From NCBI GenBank assembly GCA_039931675.1, contig JBDTRM010000291.1:9380-73379 (forward strand): a stretch of DNA of 64,000 nt, read 5' to 3'. Every line of letters begins with the position of its first letter. Positions within the stretch are counted from its first letter, which is position 1. This document shows, piece after piece, positions 33,504 through 44,200 of the stretch. The notes under the pieces were generated by a model. That model did not search any database. It saw only the letters and a list, made by a program, of their open reading frames with translations, and was not told where the DNA came from. Position numbers and translations under genes: made by a program. Source of the stretch: JAEUTH01 sp039931675. Its GTDB lineage: Bacteria; Bacteroidota; Bacteroidia; AKYH767-A; OLB10.

Positions 33504-36200
33504 ATGAAAAATTTGATTTTAACTCTCCCCCGTCCCCTTGATGTTGCTCCATTAAAGGCAATTATCTTTATTACCTTTCTAATTAGTACATGGTTTGTAA
33601 TTATACATTCAGCTAATATTCCAAATAAGGATAACCGTGAATTTTTCCCCGGTGGTGGCCATGACAGTATAAATACAATAAGCCCGGTTCCTTATGATGT
33701 AGTATTCGTTTCACGTAAAATCCGTAAGCATGGTGCAGCCTTTATTGATACATTATCAGATATGCCTGGCGCGGGTTTACATAGTCGTTTTCGTGAGAGT
33801 GCTCCCGGCAAACTACAGGTATTGAAAACAAACGGCACTTTGATTACTTTAATTGATGGAAGTAATCCCACCCCGGCTTCAATGAACCTGATAGATGTCA
33901 CTGCTCCTGAAGTCAATTATGCCGGAACGCAACTTCTCTTTGCCGGATTGCCTGCCCCTGCTGCTGGCAAAACTTATGATACTTTGCCCTCAAAGGATAT
34001 AGGTGGCTGGCGCATCTACAGAATTAATGTAAATGGAAGCGGGCTTACTCAACTTACGTTTACAGATATTGTTATTAATAATAACCAATTTAACCCTCCC
34101 GGAAAACATAATAATGACTTTAATTCTTATGATGATATTGATCCCGTATGGCTGCCTGACGGTCGAGTCTGTTTTTCCTCTACCCGTGCACCTTCCACTG
34201 CTGACTATGGCGGTGGACGAACTTCAAATTTATGGATTATGAACGGCAACGGCAATTCAATGCATCGCATAACAAGCGAGCGCAATGGTGCTGAACGCCC
34301 CATGGTTGATCCGCTTACGGGTAAAATTGTCTTTTCACGCTGGTGGCGCAACAGTCGCTTTCCACTTGATGTAGTGTCGTCAAAGATGAATAGTGCGGGC
34401 ACCGGCTATATCCGTAAAAATGGATTAAGCGCTCATTCTGATGTTCAAAGCTATCAACCTGATTTTATTACTTTCAATGGATGGGTAGCATCTGTAATTA
34501 ATCCTGATGGCACTGATTTGAAAATGTTTGCCGGGGGAAAAGGACAGGCAGCAGATTTTCAAATGTATGGTGGCGCGTTTACTAACTCGGGCGATCTTGT
34601 TGCAAATTATTTTCCGCAAAACAGTCTGCATCTCGAAGGTGGTTTTGGTGGTCTTGCAACGCACGTGCGCGGGGCGGGTGATTATTTACCATTGGCCGGT
34701 TACGGCAATGATCAATCGCCTGTTAACCCACCTCCAGGAAAACCGGATTCCCTATGGAGATATTACTCTACAAATGGTTTTGCTGCTGATCCTGATGTAT
34801 TGCCGGATAACAGGGTAATATTCAGTTATGCACCCAATAATAGGCAGGATTATGGAATTTATGTAATGGACGAAAACGGTACAAACAGAACTCTTATTTA
34901 TGATAAAACAGGCACTACACAACTTCGTGCCAAGGCTATTCATTCGCGCGTTGTACCGCCAGTTATTGCTGACCAGGTGACACATGTAGCTTCCTTATAT
35001 CCTCCGCTTGCAGGAGGGCCTTATAGAATTGACGGATCGTTTGTCTTTAATAATCTTAATGTTTATGCAAATGGCCCGGTTGATATGAATATTACAAGTG
35101 CTATAAAAATTGGCGATGCGGGATCCATCAGATTTTATATTAACCATCAGCGTACACGTCAAGGTTCTGATCCCGAATTAGACTGGCCTGTTTTACTTAC
35201 TGAAATGCCTATCAGTGCAGGCGGTTCGGTTCTGAATCTCGATGCACCTGCTGATCAGCCGTCATTTGAACAAATAAGAACTCCGATTGCAAAAGGTTAC
35301 GTGGTTCCTACAACAGGGCTTCCTTACATATCCTCAACCGCTCATGTAGCGGGAATGAACTATGGCCGTCCGGGAACAGTGGTTACCTGCGTTGGCTGTC
35401 ACCGTGGACACACGCTTATACCAGTGCCGGCTAATCCGGCTGATGCAGAGTTCACAAATCTTGCTCCCGGTGCTACTGTTTCTATTTCTTCAGGAACGGA
35501 GATAACCAAAGACTATTTAATTGACCGATGGGTGAAGCTTTCGCTTGACAAAGGACGATTTTGGGCAACTCCATTCGGTTATAATAAAAATCAATGGGCA
35601 CGGCTGACATTTCCTGTATCTATAAAAATTAAAACAGTTCGTTTATATAATATCCCATTTGGGGGCATAAGAAACTCAACACTTCAAATAACAGGGGCAA
35701 GGGTAAACGTTTATGCAGATGATGCAAGAACTATTTTAGTCGCATCACAGGTTATTAACCAACATTTATCTGATAGCGGAACAGATGTAAACTTTCCCAA
35801 TGTGGTTGGAAAAGTTGTTGAAGTGAAAATTCTTGGTGGGTTTGGAAAGTATAATGGTAGCAAAAGCAGGGTAGGACTTGCAGAGATTGAGGTTATAGCG
35901 AGTGGTGATATTACTGCTCCCCGAAAAGCTGGGGGTAAGGAAGAAAATCTGCAATGTGACGTTTCTCCTAACCCGGTAAATGATATAGCACATCTCACTT
36001 TACAGTCATCAACTGACGGAACGTTAAGTTATAAGGTTTATAGTATGAACGGAGCTGTAATTCTTGAAAAGGAAGTGTCGGTAAGTAAAGATGTTTTATC
36101 GAATGAAATAATTGATTTAAAAGATAAACCTTCAGGTGTTTACATTGTGAATATCAAAATAAACTCGATGAATAAGGTTGTGAAAATTGTAAAGATGTAG
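33504..36200 (+). CDS. Propeller protein resembling hydrazine-synthase alpha, with a c-type haem motif and T9SS type A tail
   Basis: This 898-residue exported protein has a membrane/signal segment at about residues 18-38. PD40-type propeller blades follow ('DDIDPVWLPDGRVCFSSTRA', 'GNSMHRITSERNGAERPM', 'DPDVLPDNRVIFSYAPNNRQ'). The blade style and the later 'AIHSRVVPPVIADQV' segment resemble the hydrazine-synthase alpha-subunit-like family found in many non-anammox bacteria. One c-type haem-binding motif, Cys-Val-Gly-Cys-His, lies at residues 629-633. After it comes a discoidin-like beta-sandwich (about 655-800, 'WARLTFPVSIKIKTVRLYN'). The last ~80 residues are a T9SS type A tail ('VSPNPVNDIAHLTL', 'PSGVYIVNIKIN'). 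An electron-transfer or redox role is possible; hydrazine synthesis is not implied. Confidence 0.78.
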   Translation: MKNLILTLPRPLDVAPLKAIIFITFLISTWFVIIHSANIPNKDNREFFPGGGHDSINTISPVPYDVVFVSRKIRKHGAAFIDTLSDMPGAGLHSRFRESAPGKLQVLKTNGTLITLIDGSNPTPASMNLIDVTAPEVNYAGTQLLFAGLPAPAAGKTYDTLPSKDIGGWRIYRINVNGSGLTQLTFTDIVINNNQFNPPGKHNNDFNSYDDIDPVWLPDGRVCFSSTRAPSTADYGGGRTSNLWIMNGNGNSMHRITSERNGAERPMVDPLTGKIVFSRWWRNSRFPLDVVSSKMNSAGTGYIRKNGLSAHSDVQSYQPDFITFNGWVASVINPDGTDLKMFAGGKGQAADFQMYGGAFTNSGDLVANYFPQNSLHLEGGFGGLATHVRGAGDYLPLAGYGNDQSPVNPPPGKPDSLWRYYSTNGFAADPDVLPDNRVIFSYAPNNRQDYGIYVMDENGTNRTLIYDKTGTTQLRAKAIHSRVVPPVIADQVTHVASLYPPLAGGPYRIDGSFVFNNLNVYANGPVDMNITSAIKIGDAGSIRFYINHQRTRQGSDPELDWPVLLTEMPISAGGSVLNLDAPADQPSFEQIRTPIAKGYVVPTTGLPYISSTAHVAGMNYGRPGTVVTCVGCHRGHTLIPVPANPADAEFTNLAPGATVSISSGTEITKDYLIDRWVKLSLDKGRFWATPFGYNKNQWARLTFPVSIKIKTVRLYNIPFGGIRNSTLQITGARVNVYADDARTILVASQVINQHLSDSGTDVNFPNVVGKVVEVKILGGFGKYNGSKSRVGLAEIEVIASGDITAPRKAGGKEENLQCDVSPNPVNDIAHLTLQSSTDGTLSYKVYSMNGAVILEKEVSVSKDVLSNEIIDLKDKPSGVYIVNIKINSMNKVVKIVKM

Positions 36201-36225
36201 TTGACATAAAATAGTCAATACTGTG

Positions 36226-36256
36226 AAGGTGGCAAGACATGATGTTTTGCCACCTT
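36226..36256 (+). terminator. Terminator of the haem-motif protein gene
   Basis: A perfect 10-bp stem (AAGGTGGCAA / TTGCCACCTT), extendable inward by four pairs including one wobble, is followed by TTTT, 25 bp past the stop. Confidence 0.87.
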
Positions 36257-36981
36257 TTTTAATTAGCGGGTCAACATTGTTAGTTAGAAGTGAAAAATAC
36301 ATTCACAGCGTTGATCATAAATTTTTCAAACAGGTGCAGGGAAAGAAACTCATCCTACATTATGTATTTATTGTTACGAGGGTAAGCCTATCACATTGAC
36401 CATTTTTTTTCCCTCTGCTGACTTCGCCAAATTGGGGTTAATCCATGTTGCACAACCTTCCCGGGAAGCAAAAGATTATTACCATCCAAACAGTTTCTGA
36501 AGTCAACTTTTTGTTTTAAGAACCAAACCTGAACCATTCACAATCCATTTTTGATAACCACCTTCTCCAGCATCAACATAACCACTTCTTCTTTTGAATT
36601 AATTTTCACCCAAACTCTTAAAATTACTGTGGGTGAATATTTAAAATTCTAAAGCTAAACTGCCTTCTGAAAAGGTGAACATCTTCTACTCAAATAGTAG
36701 GAGATAAAAACGGGTACCGCTCCGTATCCCGCGTCAATATTGCGTTTCACCAACTAAAAAATCAATTTACCCAAAATAAATGACACTACGCTTTGTTTGA
36801 AAGTGTTATCGCCACAATTTCAAAAATGGAGTGAATCGGTAACTTATATTTGAAACGTTTTCTAACACAAAACAATTTTTCTACCCCGCTTTTTTAAAAT
36901 CCCCCTTAGTAAGTTTTTCAAAAATTACCCCCAACAAGTTTCTACTAAATTTTAAATTTTTCTACCCCAAAATCCCCTACA
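36257..36981. other. 725-bp leader and intergenic region upstream of the SprF-like gene
   Basis: There is no gene. Two adjacent small inverted repeats occur at about 36686-36700 (CTACT / AGTAG) and 36711-36731 (CGGGTAC / GTAtCCCG). An exact TATATTTG -7-like box lies at 36845-36852 without a well-spaced TTTG. Five C-tracts follow (36893-36896, 36901-36905, 36928-36932, 36965-36968, 36974-36977) before the ATG at 36982. The arrangement resembles the leader of the giant adhesin. Confidence 0.45.
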
Positions 36982-37941
36982 ATGAAATCACAATTAACTT
37001 CAAAGATTATCGGTTTATCGCAAATCGCAATGTTCGTAGTATTAATGAGTATTAATTTCTCAGCTTATGCACAGTACGAACCACAGTTTACCCAGTACCT
37101 TAATAATGAGATGTTCATTAATCCGGCTTATGCAGGTTCGCGAGGTTTTGCTTCGGCAAGTCTTTTATACCGCAACCAATGGACAGGTATTGACGGAGCG
37201 CCTAAGACTACTACCTTTAATATTAATGCTCCTTTCAAATACGAGAAAATCGGTTTGGGCTTATCGGTAATGAATGACAGAATAGGAGTTACCAATCAAA
37301 CTGCTGCTTTTGTAAGTTATGCATATCACATGCAGGTTACCGAGAAGGGTAAACTTTCATTTGGTTTGCAGGGCGGAATGATCAATGTAACTGAGAAACT
37401 CTTAGATGTAGTTACTATTGACCCTAACGACCCGGAGTTTTCAAATAACATTCCTCACAAGATGATGCCTAATTTCGGTTTCGGTACTTACTATCATACC
37501 GACAGGTTCTATGCAGGAGTGTCAATTCCACGTTTTATAGAAAATAAAATTGATGTTCAGAGTGTTAAGGTTGAATCAAACAAAATCAGCACGCAGAACT
37601 TTCACTATTATGCTTATTCAGCGTATGTGTTTAACGCAGGCGAAAAAATCAAATGCAAACCATCGGTAATGATAAAAGCTGTTCAAGGCGCACCTGTGCA
37701 AGCTGATATTAACTTTAATGTATTGTTTCATGAGTCTTTCTGGCTTGGAGCTTCATACCGCACAGGTTCTGCAGTAGCGCTTACCGCTCAGATACAGGTT
37801 AACAAACAACTTCGTTGCGGTTATTCTTACGATTATACCTTAACCAAATTGAATAATTACACTTCAGGCAGCCACGAAATCACCGTTGGTTATGATTTCT
37901 CTTTTGACAAGGCAAAGGTTGTTACTCCACGATACTTTTAA
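36982..37941 (+). CDS. PorP/SprF-family outer-membrane protein
   Basis: This 319-residue protein has a signal peptide ending near 'FSAYAQ'. It carries the family opening 'YEPQFTQYLNNEMFINPAYAG' in two parts, followed by 'RNQWTGIDGAPKTTTFNINAP' -like residues, and later amphipathic strands of a beta-barrel ('NFNVLFHESFWLGASYR', 'LRCGYSYDYTLTKL', 'HEITVGYDF'). In Flavobacterium johnsoniae the family member SprF is needed for secretion of the SprB adhesin through T9SS. Here the gene lies downstream of the giant SprB-repeat gene, separated by inserted genes, and 237 bp before an OmpA-like gene. It is therefore the likely export or anchoring partner of that adhesin (inference). Confidence 0.9.
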   Translation: MKSQLTSKIIGLSQIAMFVVLMSINFSAYAQYEPQFTQYLNNEMFINPAYAGSRGFASASLLYRNQWTGIDGAPKTTTFNINAPFKYEKIGLGLSVMNDRIGVTNQTAAFVSYAYHMQVTEKGKLSFGLQGGMINVTEKLLDVVTIDPNDPEFSNNIPHKMMPNFGFGTYYHTDRFYAGVSIPRFIENKIDVQSVKVESNKISTQNFHYYAYSAYVFNAGEKIKCKPSVMIKAVQGAPVQADINFNVLFHESFWLGASYRTGSAVALTAQIQVNKQLRCGYSYDYTLTKLNNYTSGSHEITVGYDFSFDKAKVVTPRYF

Positions 37942-37959
37942 AGGTTGAATGATTGAAGG

Positions 37960-38100
37960 TTTGAATTTCGAATAACGAACAAAGGAATATCGAATTTTGA
38001 AGTGAAATGTCCTGTGAGGAATGATGAAATTCTAATTCTGGAGTGCAAGAGCAAGAAATCCTACAATCCTTTAATCCTATAAATCTTAGTTCAGACATTT
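37960..38100. repeat. Probable interspersed intergenic repeat
   Basis: The spacer contains degenerate tandem-like phrases (GAATTTCGAATAACGAAC, AAATCCTACAATCC / TTTAATCCTATAAATC) of a type I recall scattered between genes in Bacteroidota genomes. There is no coding content. Copy number outside this window cannot be judged here. Confidence 0.35.
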
Positions 38101-38178
38101 GGATTTTTTAATTGAAACATTCTTCTTACCTTTAACTTTTTAATATTCACCTACATTATTTCATTAATCCCCCAAGAA

Positions 38179-40380
38179 ATGAAAAATAAAATCAAGCACT
38201 TTGTAGCGTTAGCTATATTCTTTTTCTCAACAACTCATTTTGCATTCAGCCAAAAGATGCAATTATTAAAAGCAAATGATCTATACAGTCATTATGCATA
38301 CAGCGAAGCCATATCAGAATATGAGAGCCTCTTAAAGAAATCTCCGGAAATAGCTGAAGCAAAAACAAAACTGGCAGATTGCTATCGCATGATAAGCAAA
38401 AGCGAAAAAGCAGAATATTGGTATGGCGAAGTGGTTAAAATGCCGGATGCAAAACCAATTTATAAATATTATTACGGAGAAGCCTTAATGAATAATGGTA
38501 AATATAACATGGCTAAAACCTGGTTTACTGAATATCATAAAGCAGTTCCTGATGATAAGCGCGGAGAAATGGCTTTAAAGTCTATTGACAACATTCCTCA
38601 ATATTTTAAAGACTCAACGGCTTATAAGGTCAATAAACTTGCAATCAATTCACCGCAGGCTGATTTTTCTCCCGTATTATATAACAGCGGGTTAGTATTT
38701 GCATCATCACGCGAAAATGGTGAAGGAGTGAAGCGCGTTCATTCCTGGACCGGTGAACCCTATCTGAATCTTTATTATGCAACCGGGAAAGCAAGCGGTT
38801 TTTATAAAGCCGAACCTTTTGCACCAGATGTGCAGGTGAAATACAATGACGGACCGGTTTGCTTTAATAAGACCGGTGATGAAATGTACCTAACAAGGAA
38901 TAACATTGAACGCGGACATGCTTATAAAAGCGAAGATGAAGTGGTTAAGTTGAAAATCATTCATGCTAAAAAGCAAAATAAAGAATGGGTTGAAACTCCT
39001 GATTTTGTTTATAATAATGTAAATTATAACTGCGCTCATCCTTACCTGAGTCCTGACGGGAAGCAATTGTTTTTCGCATCTGATATGCCGGGGGGTTATG
39101 GTGGTATGGATCTTTATGTTTGCAAAAAGGATTCTAACACATGGAGTAAACCCAAAAATCTTGGGCCTAAAATAAATACTGCAGGCAATGAATTGTTTCC
39201 TTACCTGCATGATGATGGAACATTTTTATTTTCATCAAATGGAAGAGACGGTTTGGGAGGCTTAGACATATATTGGATTAAGAATATGGATAATGACAGC
39301 AGCGAGGCAAAAAATATGGGTTCGCCTGTTAACAGTAGCTATGATGATTTCGGAGTGGCTTTTGACAATAAAACTTCTTATGGATATTACAGTTCCAACC
39401 GCGCATCAAAAAGCACCGATGATGATATTTATAGTTTCAAGCGATCATTAAAATTAGAAGGTATTGTAGTTGTAAAAGGAAGTGATGTTCCAATAGCAGA
39501 AGCGGAAGTGATACTTCATGATAAAGAGGGTGGCAAGTCACTTACCGTTTCAGATGCTGATGGTAAATTTGAATTTGATATTGATTGCAATAAGGAATAT
39601 ACTGTAAACGCAAGTAAAGATGGATGGTCGCAGGATGAAGTTAAGTTTAATACTTTAAATTATTTCCCTACAGAAAATCCTAAAGTGAAACTTCAGTTAG
39701 AGCAAATAAAAAAGGCCCGCAATTATAAGTTGATTGTAAAAGTTATTGATAAGGATACAAAAAAGCCGCTTGAAAATTCTGTTATCGGAATAGATCAGAC
39801 TGATGAAACAATTGGCCATACAGATGCGAAAGGGAAATGGATGCAGCCTTTGCTGCCGAATACTACCTTGCATTTAATAATTACCAAATCTGGTTATCAG
39901 CCCAAAGTTATCTGGATGTCGAATGTGGGACAAACAAAAGAAAAGGATATGGAATTTTTGGTGGAGTTGAAAAAAGGAGAAGACATAGGACCTTATGACC
40001 GCTGGTACAAGATTGTATATTATGATTTTGATAAGGCAAATGTTCGCGACCCTGATGCAACCAAAACAATGGAAGAAGTTTTGAAGTTTGTGAAAGAACA
40101 TGATGATGTTCGCTTATTGATGAATTCATATTGCGATGCGCGCGGAACAAATGCATACAATCAAAAGCTTTCGAAGCGAAGAGCAGAGACTGCAACCAAG
40201 TGGCTGACCGATAGAGGCATGGACCGCAAGATGGTTGAAAAAATGGAGTGGGCTGGTGAGTCAATGCTCATCAACCGATGCGCTGATGGCAGTATATGTT
40301 CAGAAGAAGATCACCAGTTAAATCGGAGAACAGAAATCCGCGTGATAAGAGTGGATAAAGGCCTAAGCATGAAAAAATAA
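38179..40380 (+). CDS. OmpA-family protein with TPR and PD40 repeats
   Basis: This 733-residue exported protein has a signal peptide ending near 'FAFSQ'. Tetratricopeptide-like helices lie at about 28-145 ('KANDLYSHYAYSEAISEYES'). PD40/WD40-like blades lie at about 155-420 ('HPYLSPDGKQLFFASDMPGG', 'GRDGLGGLDIYWIKN'). Two carboxypeptidase-regulatory/CNA-B-like sandwiches follow (about 425-500 and 515-600). The C-terminal OmpA domain (about 615-730) has 'YYDFDKANVRD', 'YCDARGTNAYNQKLSKRRAE' and 'NRRTEIRVI', the peptidoglycan-binding signature. This is the architecture of PorE-like or SprF-associated anchoring proteins. It would tie the outer-membrane complex to peptidoglycan. The order adhesin, SprF-like, OmpA-like recurs in the second cassette of this window. 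Confidence 0.9.
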   Translation: MKNKIKHFVALAIFFFSTTHFAFSQKMQLLKANDLYSHYAYSEAISEYESLLKKSPEIAEAKTKLADCYRMISKSEKAEYWYGEVVKMPDAKPIYKYYYGEALMNNGKYNMAKTWFTEYHKAVPDDKRGEMALKSIDNIPQYFKDSTAYKVNKLAINSPQADFSPVLYNSGLVFASSRENGEGVKRVHSWTGEPYLNLYYATGKASGFYKAEPFAPDVQVKYNDGPVCFNKTGDEMYLTRNNIERGHAYKSEDEVVKLKIIHAKKQNKEWVETPDFVYNNVNYNCAHPYLSPDGKQLFFASDMPGGYGGMDLYVCKKDSNTWSKPKNLGPKINTAGNELFPYLHDDGTFLFSSNGRDGLGGLDIYWIKNMDNDSSEAKNMGSPVNSSYDDFGVAFDNKTSYGYYSSNRASKSTDDDIYSFKRSLKLEGIVVVKGSDVPIAEAEVILHDKEGGKSLTVSDADGKFEFDIDCNKEYTVNASKDGWSQDEVKFNTLNYFPTENPKVKLQLEQIKKARNYKLIVKVIDKDTKKPLENSVIGIDQTDETIGHTDAKGKWMQPLLPNTTLHLIITKSGYQPKVIWMSNVGQTKEKDMEFLVELKKGEDIGPYDRWYKIVYYDFDKANVRDPDATKTMEEVLKFVKEHDDVRLLMNSYCDARGTNAYNQKLSKRRAETATKWLTDRGMDRKMVEKMEWAGESMLINRCADGSICSEEDHQLNRRTEIRVIRVDKGLSMKK

Positions 40381-40408
40381 AATCAGTAGTAAATATTGCA
40401 AAAACATT

Positions 40409-40443
40409 AAGGCTGTTTCAGAAACAATTTCTGAAACAGCCTT
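40409..40443 (+). terminator. Terminator of the OmpA-family gene
   Basis: A perfect stem of at least 14 bp (GGCTGTTTCAGAAA / TTTCTGAAACAGCC, plus flanking AA/TT) with a 3-nt loop is followed by TTTTTT, 29 bp after the stop. Confidence 0.9.
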
Positions 40444-40621
40444 TTTTATTGGTAAACATTGAAGTTAATCTATTACGTAAAATAAACGGTTGAGCAATTT
40501 TCAATTTTCACCGGGTTAAGAATTTACGAATATATACAAGGTTATTTTTTGCATGTTATGATTTACGGTTGTTCAAATAATTATTTCTATAATTACACCA
40601 ACAATCACAAAACATACTCTT

Positions 40622-41128
40622 ATGGAAAAAGAAGCTTTTGAAAAGTATCTCCAGGAAAGATATTATGACCAGATGAATTATTACGATAAGAAATCCGGTT
40701 TCAATCAAACACGGTATAAGAAATTTCAATGGGTGCTCATAGTTCTTTCTGCTTTAACACCGGTGCTTGCAGCGCTTGATGGTAAATGGATGAATTTGCA
40801 GATGGCTGTTGTAATAACTTCGGCCATTGTTGCCATTTTAACCACAGGCTTAAAAACATTTCAGTACCAGGAGTTGTGGGTTACTTACCGCGCCACACAG
40901 GAGCAATTAAAACCTGAAATATATTATTACCGATTTAATATCGGTCCTTATGCTGAAGCAAGTATTGATAAGGAATCGCTTTTTGTAACACGCGTGGAAT
41001 CAATTTTAGATAAAGAACATGCAGGATGGCCACCAGCAAAAAAAGGGAATGATAACCAGGGGAATGGTGGGAATGAAAATATGGAAACTCCGCCAGCTAA
41101 CAGTACCGGGAATAACCCACCCGCCTAA
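40622..41128 (+). CDS. DUF4231 domain membrane protein
   Basis: This 168-residue protein has an acidic amphipathic N-terminus ('YLQERYYDQMNYYDKKSG'). Two membrane spans lie at about 36-55 ('FQWVLIVLSALTPVLAAL') and 60-78. A conserved cytosolic segment follows ('FQYQELWVTYRATQEQLKPE', 'FVTRVESILDKEHAGW'). This is DUF4231 (PF14015), which belongs to the SLATT group of two-span proteins; some SLATT members act as membrane effectors in nucleotide-signalling defence systems. No nucleotidyltransferase or sensor gene is adjacent, so a defence role is not supported here. The C-terminus is a low-complexity Asn/Gly tail. Confidence 0.82.
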   Translation: MEKEAFEKYLQERYYDQMNYYDKKSGFNQTRYKKFQWVLIVLSALTPVLAALDGKWMNLQMAVVITSAIVAILTTGLKTFQYQELWVTYRATQEQLKPEIYYYRFNIGPYAEASIDKESLFVTRVESILDKEHAGWPPAKKGNDNQGNGGNENMETPPANSTGNNPPA

Positions 41129-41246
41129 AAAACAAATGTGTTTGAGATATTTAATGGGAACTGAATTTACTGAATACGAATGATATTTTATTTGACAGAG
41201 ATTTACGATGCATTATGTGATTGTGAGGTAAACAAAAACTATTCAA

Positions 41247-44200
41247 TTAATTCACAACAAGCTTCAAAACTCTGCTGTTATGACCGTTTTTAATTTCCAC
41301 AAAATAAACTCCGGGATTAATTTCATCAAGAGATAGAATAAAATTGTTTTCACCTTTTTCAGCCATTCCATTCTTAAGTAACAATAATTTTCCTATTATA
41401 TCAGTTATCTCAATGGAATAATTTGTTTGAGTTTCTGAGTTGAATGAAACAGTCAATTCATCATCGGCAGGATTTGGAAACATGCTTACATCAAATAATA
41501 CAGTAGCTCCTGCTTCGCGGCAATTGAACGTGATAGCTACAGTTTTATAACTACCCGAACCGCAATTGTTATTACCCCTTACTTTCAGGTTACCTGCTGT
41601 AGCTCCGTAATTCACCGTTATTGTAGTTGCAGTGGTAACAAGTGTAGCGCCACCTGAAGTTACTGAGCCATCATTGATGTGTGAGCCTGTTGGTCCTACC
41701 CATGTATAATTAGTTGCTCCTGTAACAGGAGCTATTGAATAACCAACACCATGTTGATTTGCGCAAACTGCTGTAGCACCTCCAACAACAGGCGGAGTTG
41801 CCGGGGTTCCTTTTACAGTGAGGGTACGTGCAGTACCAGTGCCGCAGCCATTGGTGGGGGTTACGGTTAAAGTTCCAGTTACATATCCCGAATTAAAATT
41901 AGCAGTAATGGCTGATGTTCCTTGTCCTGTTGCAACTGCAAAGTTCGTGTTGCTGTTGGTCCAGTTGTATGTTACACCTGCAACATTGTTAGTCAAATAA
42001 GACACACCGTTAGTATTACAAACACCGCTGACAGCGCCTAATATTATACCCGGCATGGCCGGAATAGTGCCCTTTGTAATTTTCAGTGCCCGATAATCTC
42101 CTGTTCCGCAGGCGTTGATTGCAGCCACCTTTACTGAATCAGTTACAAATCCGCTGTTGAAATTAATGGTTGCAGAAGTTGTTCCCTGTCCTGAAGCTAC
42201 AACAGCATTTGCAGGTGGTGTCCATATATATGATGTGGCTCCGGATACACTGCTAATGGAATATGTTTTAGATTCACCCTGACATACTTTTGTATTTCCA
42301 CCTGCAGCAGTAATAGTACCTGGCTTTGGAGGATTAGAACTCAATGTTAGTGTTTTTTGGCATGCGCTTGTACATCCGGCAGTATTGGTAACCATAACTC
42401 CATAATTACCGGATATCCCACCTATTGAGGCGCATTGAGTAGTGGCACCCGTACTCCATGAATAAGAAGCCATCCCCGCAGGAGCACACCATTGCGTTGA
42501 ACTGCCCGAACAAACACCTCCATTGCCGGTAATAGAGCAGACAGGAGTTGGATTAACCACAAGTGTTTTATTGCATGAGTTAGAGCATCCACCATAATCA
42601 GTAACAGTTACCGTATAGGTGCCGGAAGTGCTTACAGATATGCATGGAGTAGTAGCGCCTGTATTCCATAGATAAGAGGCTAATCCTGTTGGAGCACACC
42701 ACTGGGTTGAGCTACCCGAACATATTGCTCCGTTGCCTGTAATTAAACAGATTGGATTTGTGCCAGCCAGTGATGTAGTACATGAGGCGGTGCATCCATC
42801 AGCATGTGTAAGTGTAACTGTATAGATTCCCACCGCACTTGTAGTTATACATTGAGTAGTTGCACCGGTGCTCCATGAATACGAAATAAGATTTGCAGGA
42901 GCACAAAAGTGCGCACTGCCTGAGCAGATGGCGCCATTACCCGTAATTGAACAGAAGAGATTTGTATTTGTAGCAAACTTGCTGCATGTACTTGTGCAGC
43001 CGTTAGTCTTAGTAACAGTTACCGTATAGTTTCCAGCTATGTTTAGGCTTATACATTGAGTTGTTGCACCGTTGCTCCATAAGTAGGAAGCTAATCCTGA
43101 GGTAGCACACCATTGATTTGAACTGCCTGAGCAGACAATCTGGGCACCACTGATATTACAAGTAGGAGCCACAGCGGCTCCAAGTGTTTTGCTGCATGAA
43201 TTTGTGCATCCGTTAGCGTTAGTAACAGTTACGGTATAGCTTCCTTCTGTACTTAAAGTTATACATTGAGTAGTGCCTCCGGTGCTCCATAGATAAGAAG
43301 CTAATCCGGCAGGAGCACACCATTGGGTTGAGCTTCCCGGACAGACATTTCCAATGCCAGTAATGGAGCAGACCGGAGCAGTTCCATTAACAAGTGCCTG
43401 ACTGCATGAGCTTGAGCATCCGCTGGCATTAGTAACAGTTACTGTATAGTTACCTGCTGTGCTCACTGTTATACATTGGGTAGTAGCGCCTGTATTCCAC
43501 AAATAAGAAGTTAAACCTGACGGAGCACACCATTGAGTTGAACTACCGGTACAAATAGCTCCACTGCCAGTAATTGAGCAAGTTGGGGCACTACCACTAA
43601 CTGCAAGTGTTTTAAGGCATGGACATGTGCATCCGCTTGCATTTGTAATTTGTACTGTATAGTTACCTGCTGCGCTTACCGTTATACACTGAGAGGTGGC
43701 ACCTGTGCTCCATGAATAAGAAGTCATACCTGCCGTAGCACACCATTGAGTTGAGCTACCATTACAAATAGTGCTGTTGCCTGTAATTGTACAAGTTGGA
43801 ATAGAGCCACTAAGCACAAGTATTTGACTGCATGAACTTGTGCACCCGCCTGCATTAGTAACAGTTACTGTATAGTAACCCGTTGCGCTTACCGTTATAC
43901 ATTGAGTAGTAGCACCTGTATTCCACAAATAAGAGGATAAGCCTGAGGGGGCACACCATTGAGTTGAATTACCGAAACAAACAGATGTATTACCTGTGAT
44001 TGAACAGGCTGGATTTGCATTAACTGCCAGTATTTTACTGCATGAACTTGTGCATCCGCTGGCATTAGTAACAGTTACCGTATAGTTACCTACTGCGCTT
44101 ACATTTATACATTGAGTAGTTGCTCCTGTGTTCCACAAATAAGAAGTTAAACCTACAGGAGCGCACCATTGGGTTGAGCTGCCGGAGCATACACTTGCAT

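Noticed and set aside
36711..36731. GC-rich hairpin considered as a riboswitch element
   Set aside because: A single 7-bp stem with a bulge and no recognisable aptamer consensus. It is reported only as a low-interest structure.
40622..41128. DUF4231 gene as part of a CBASS-like defence system
   Set aside because: No nucleotidyltransferase, nuclease or sensor gene is nearby; the neighbours are surface-protein genes.
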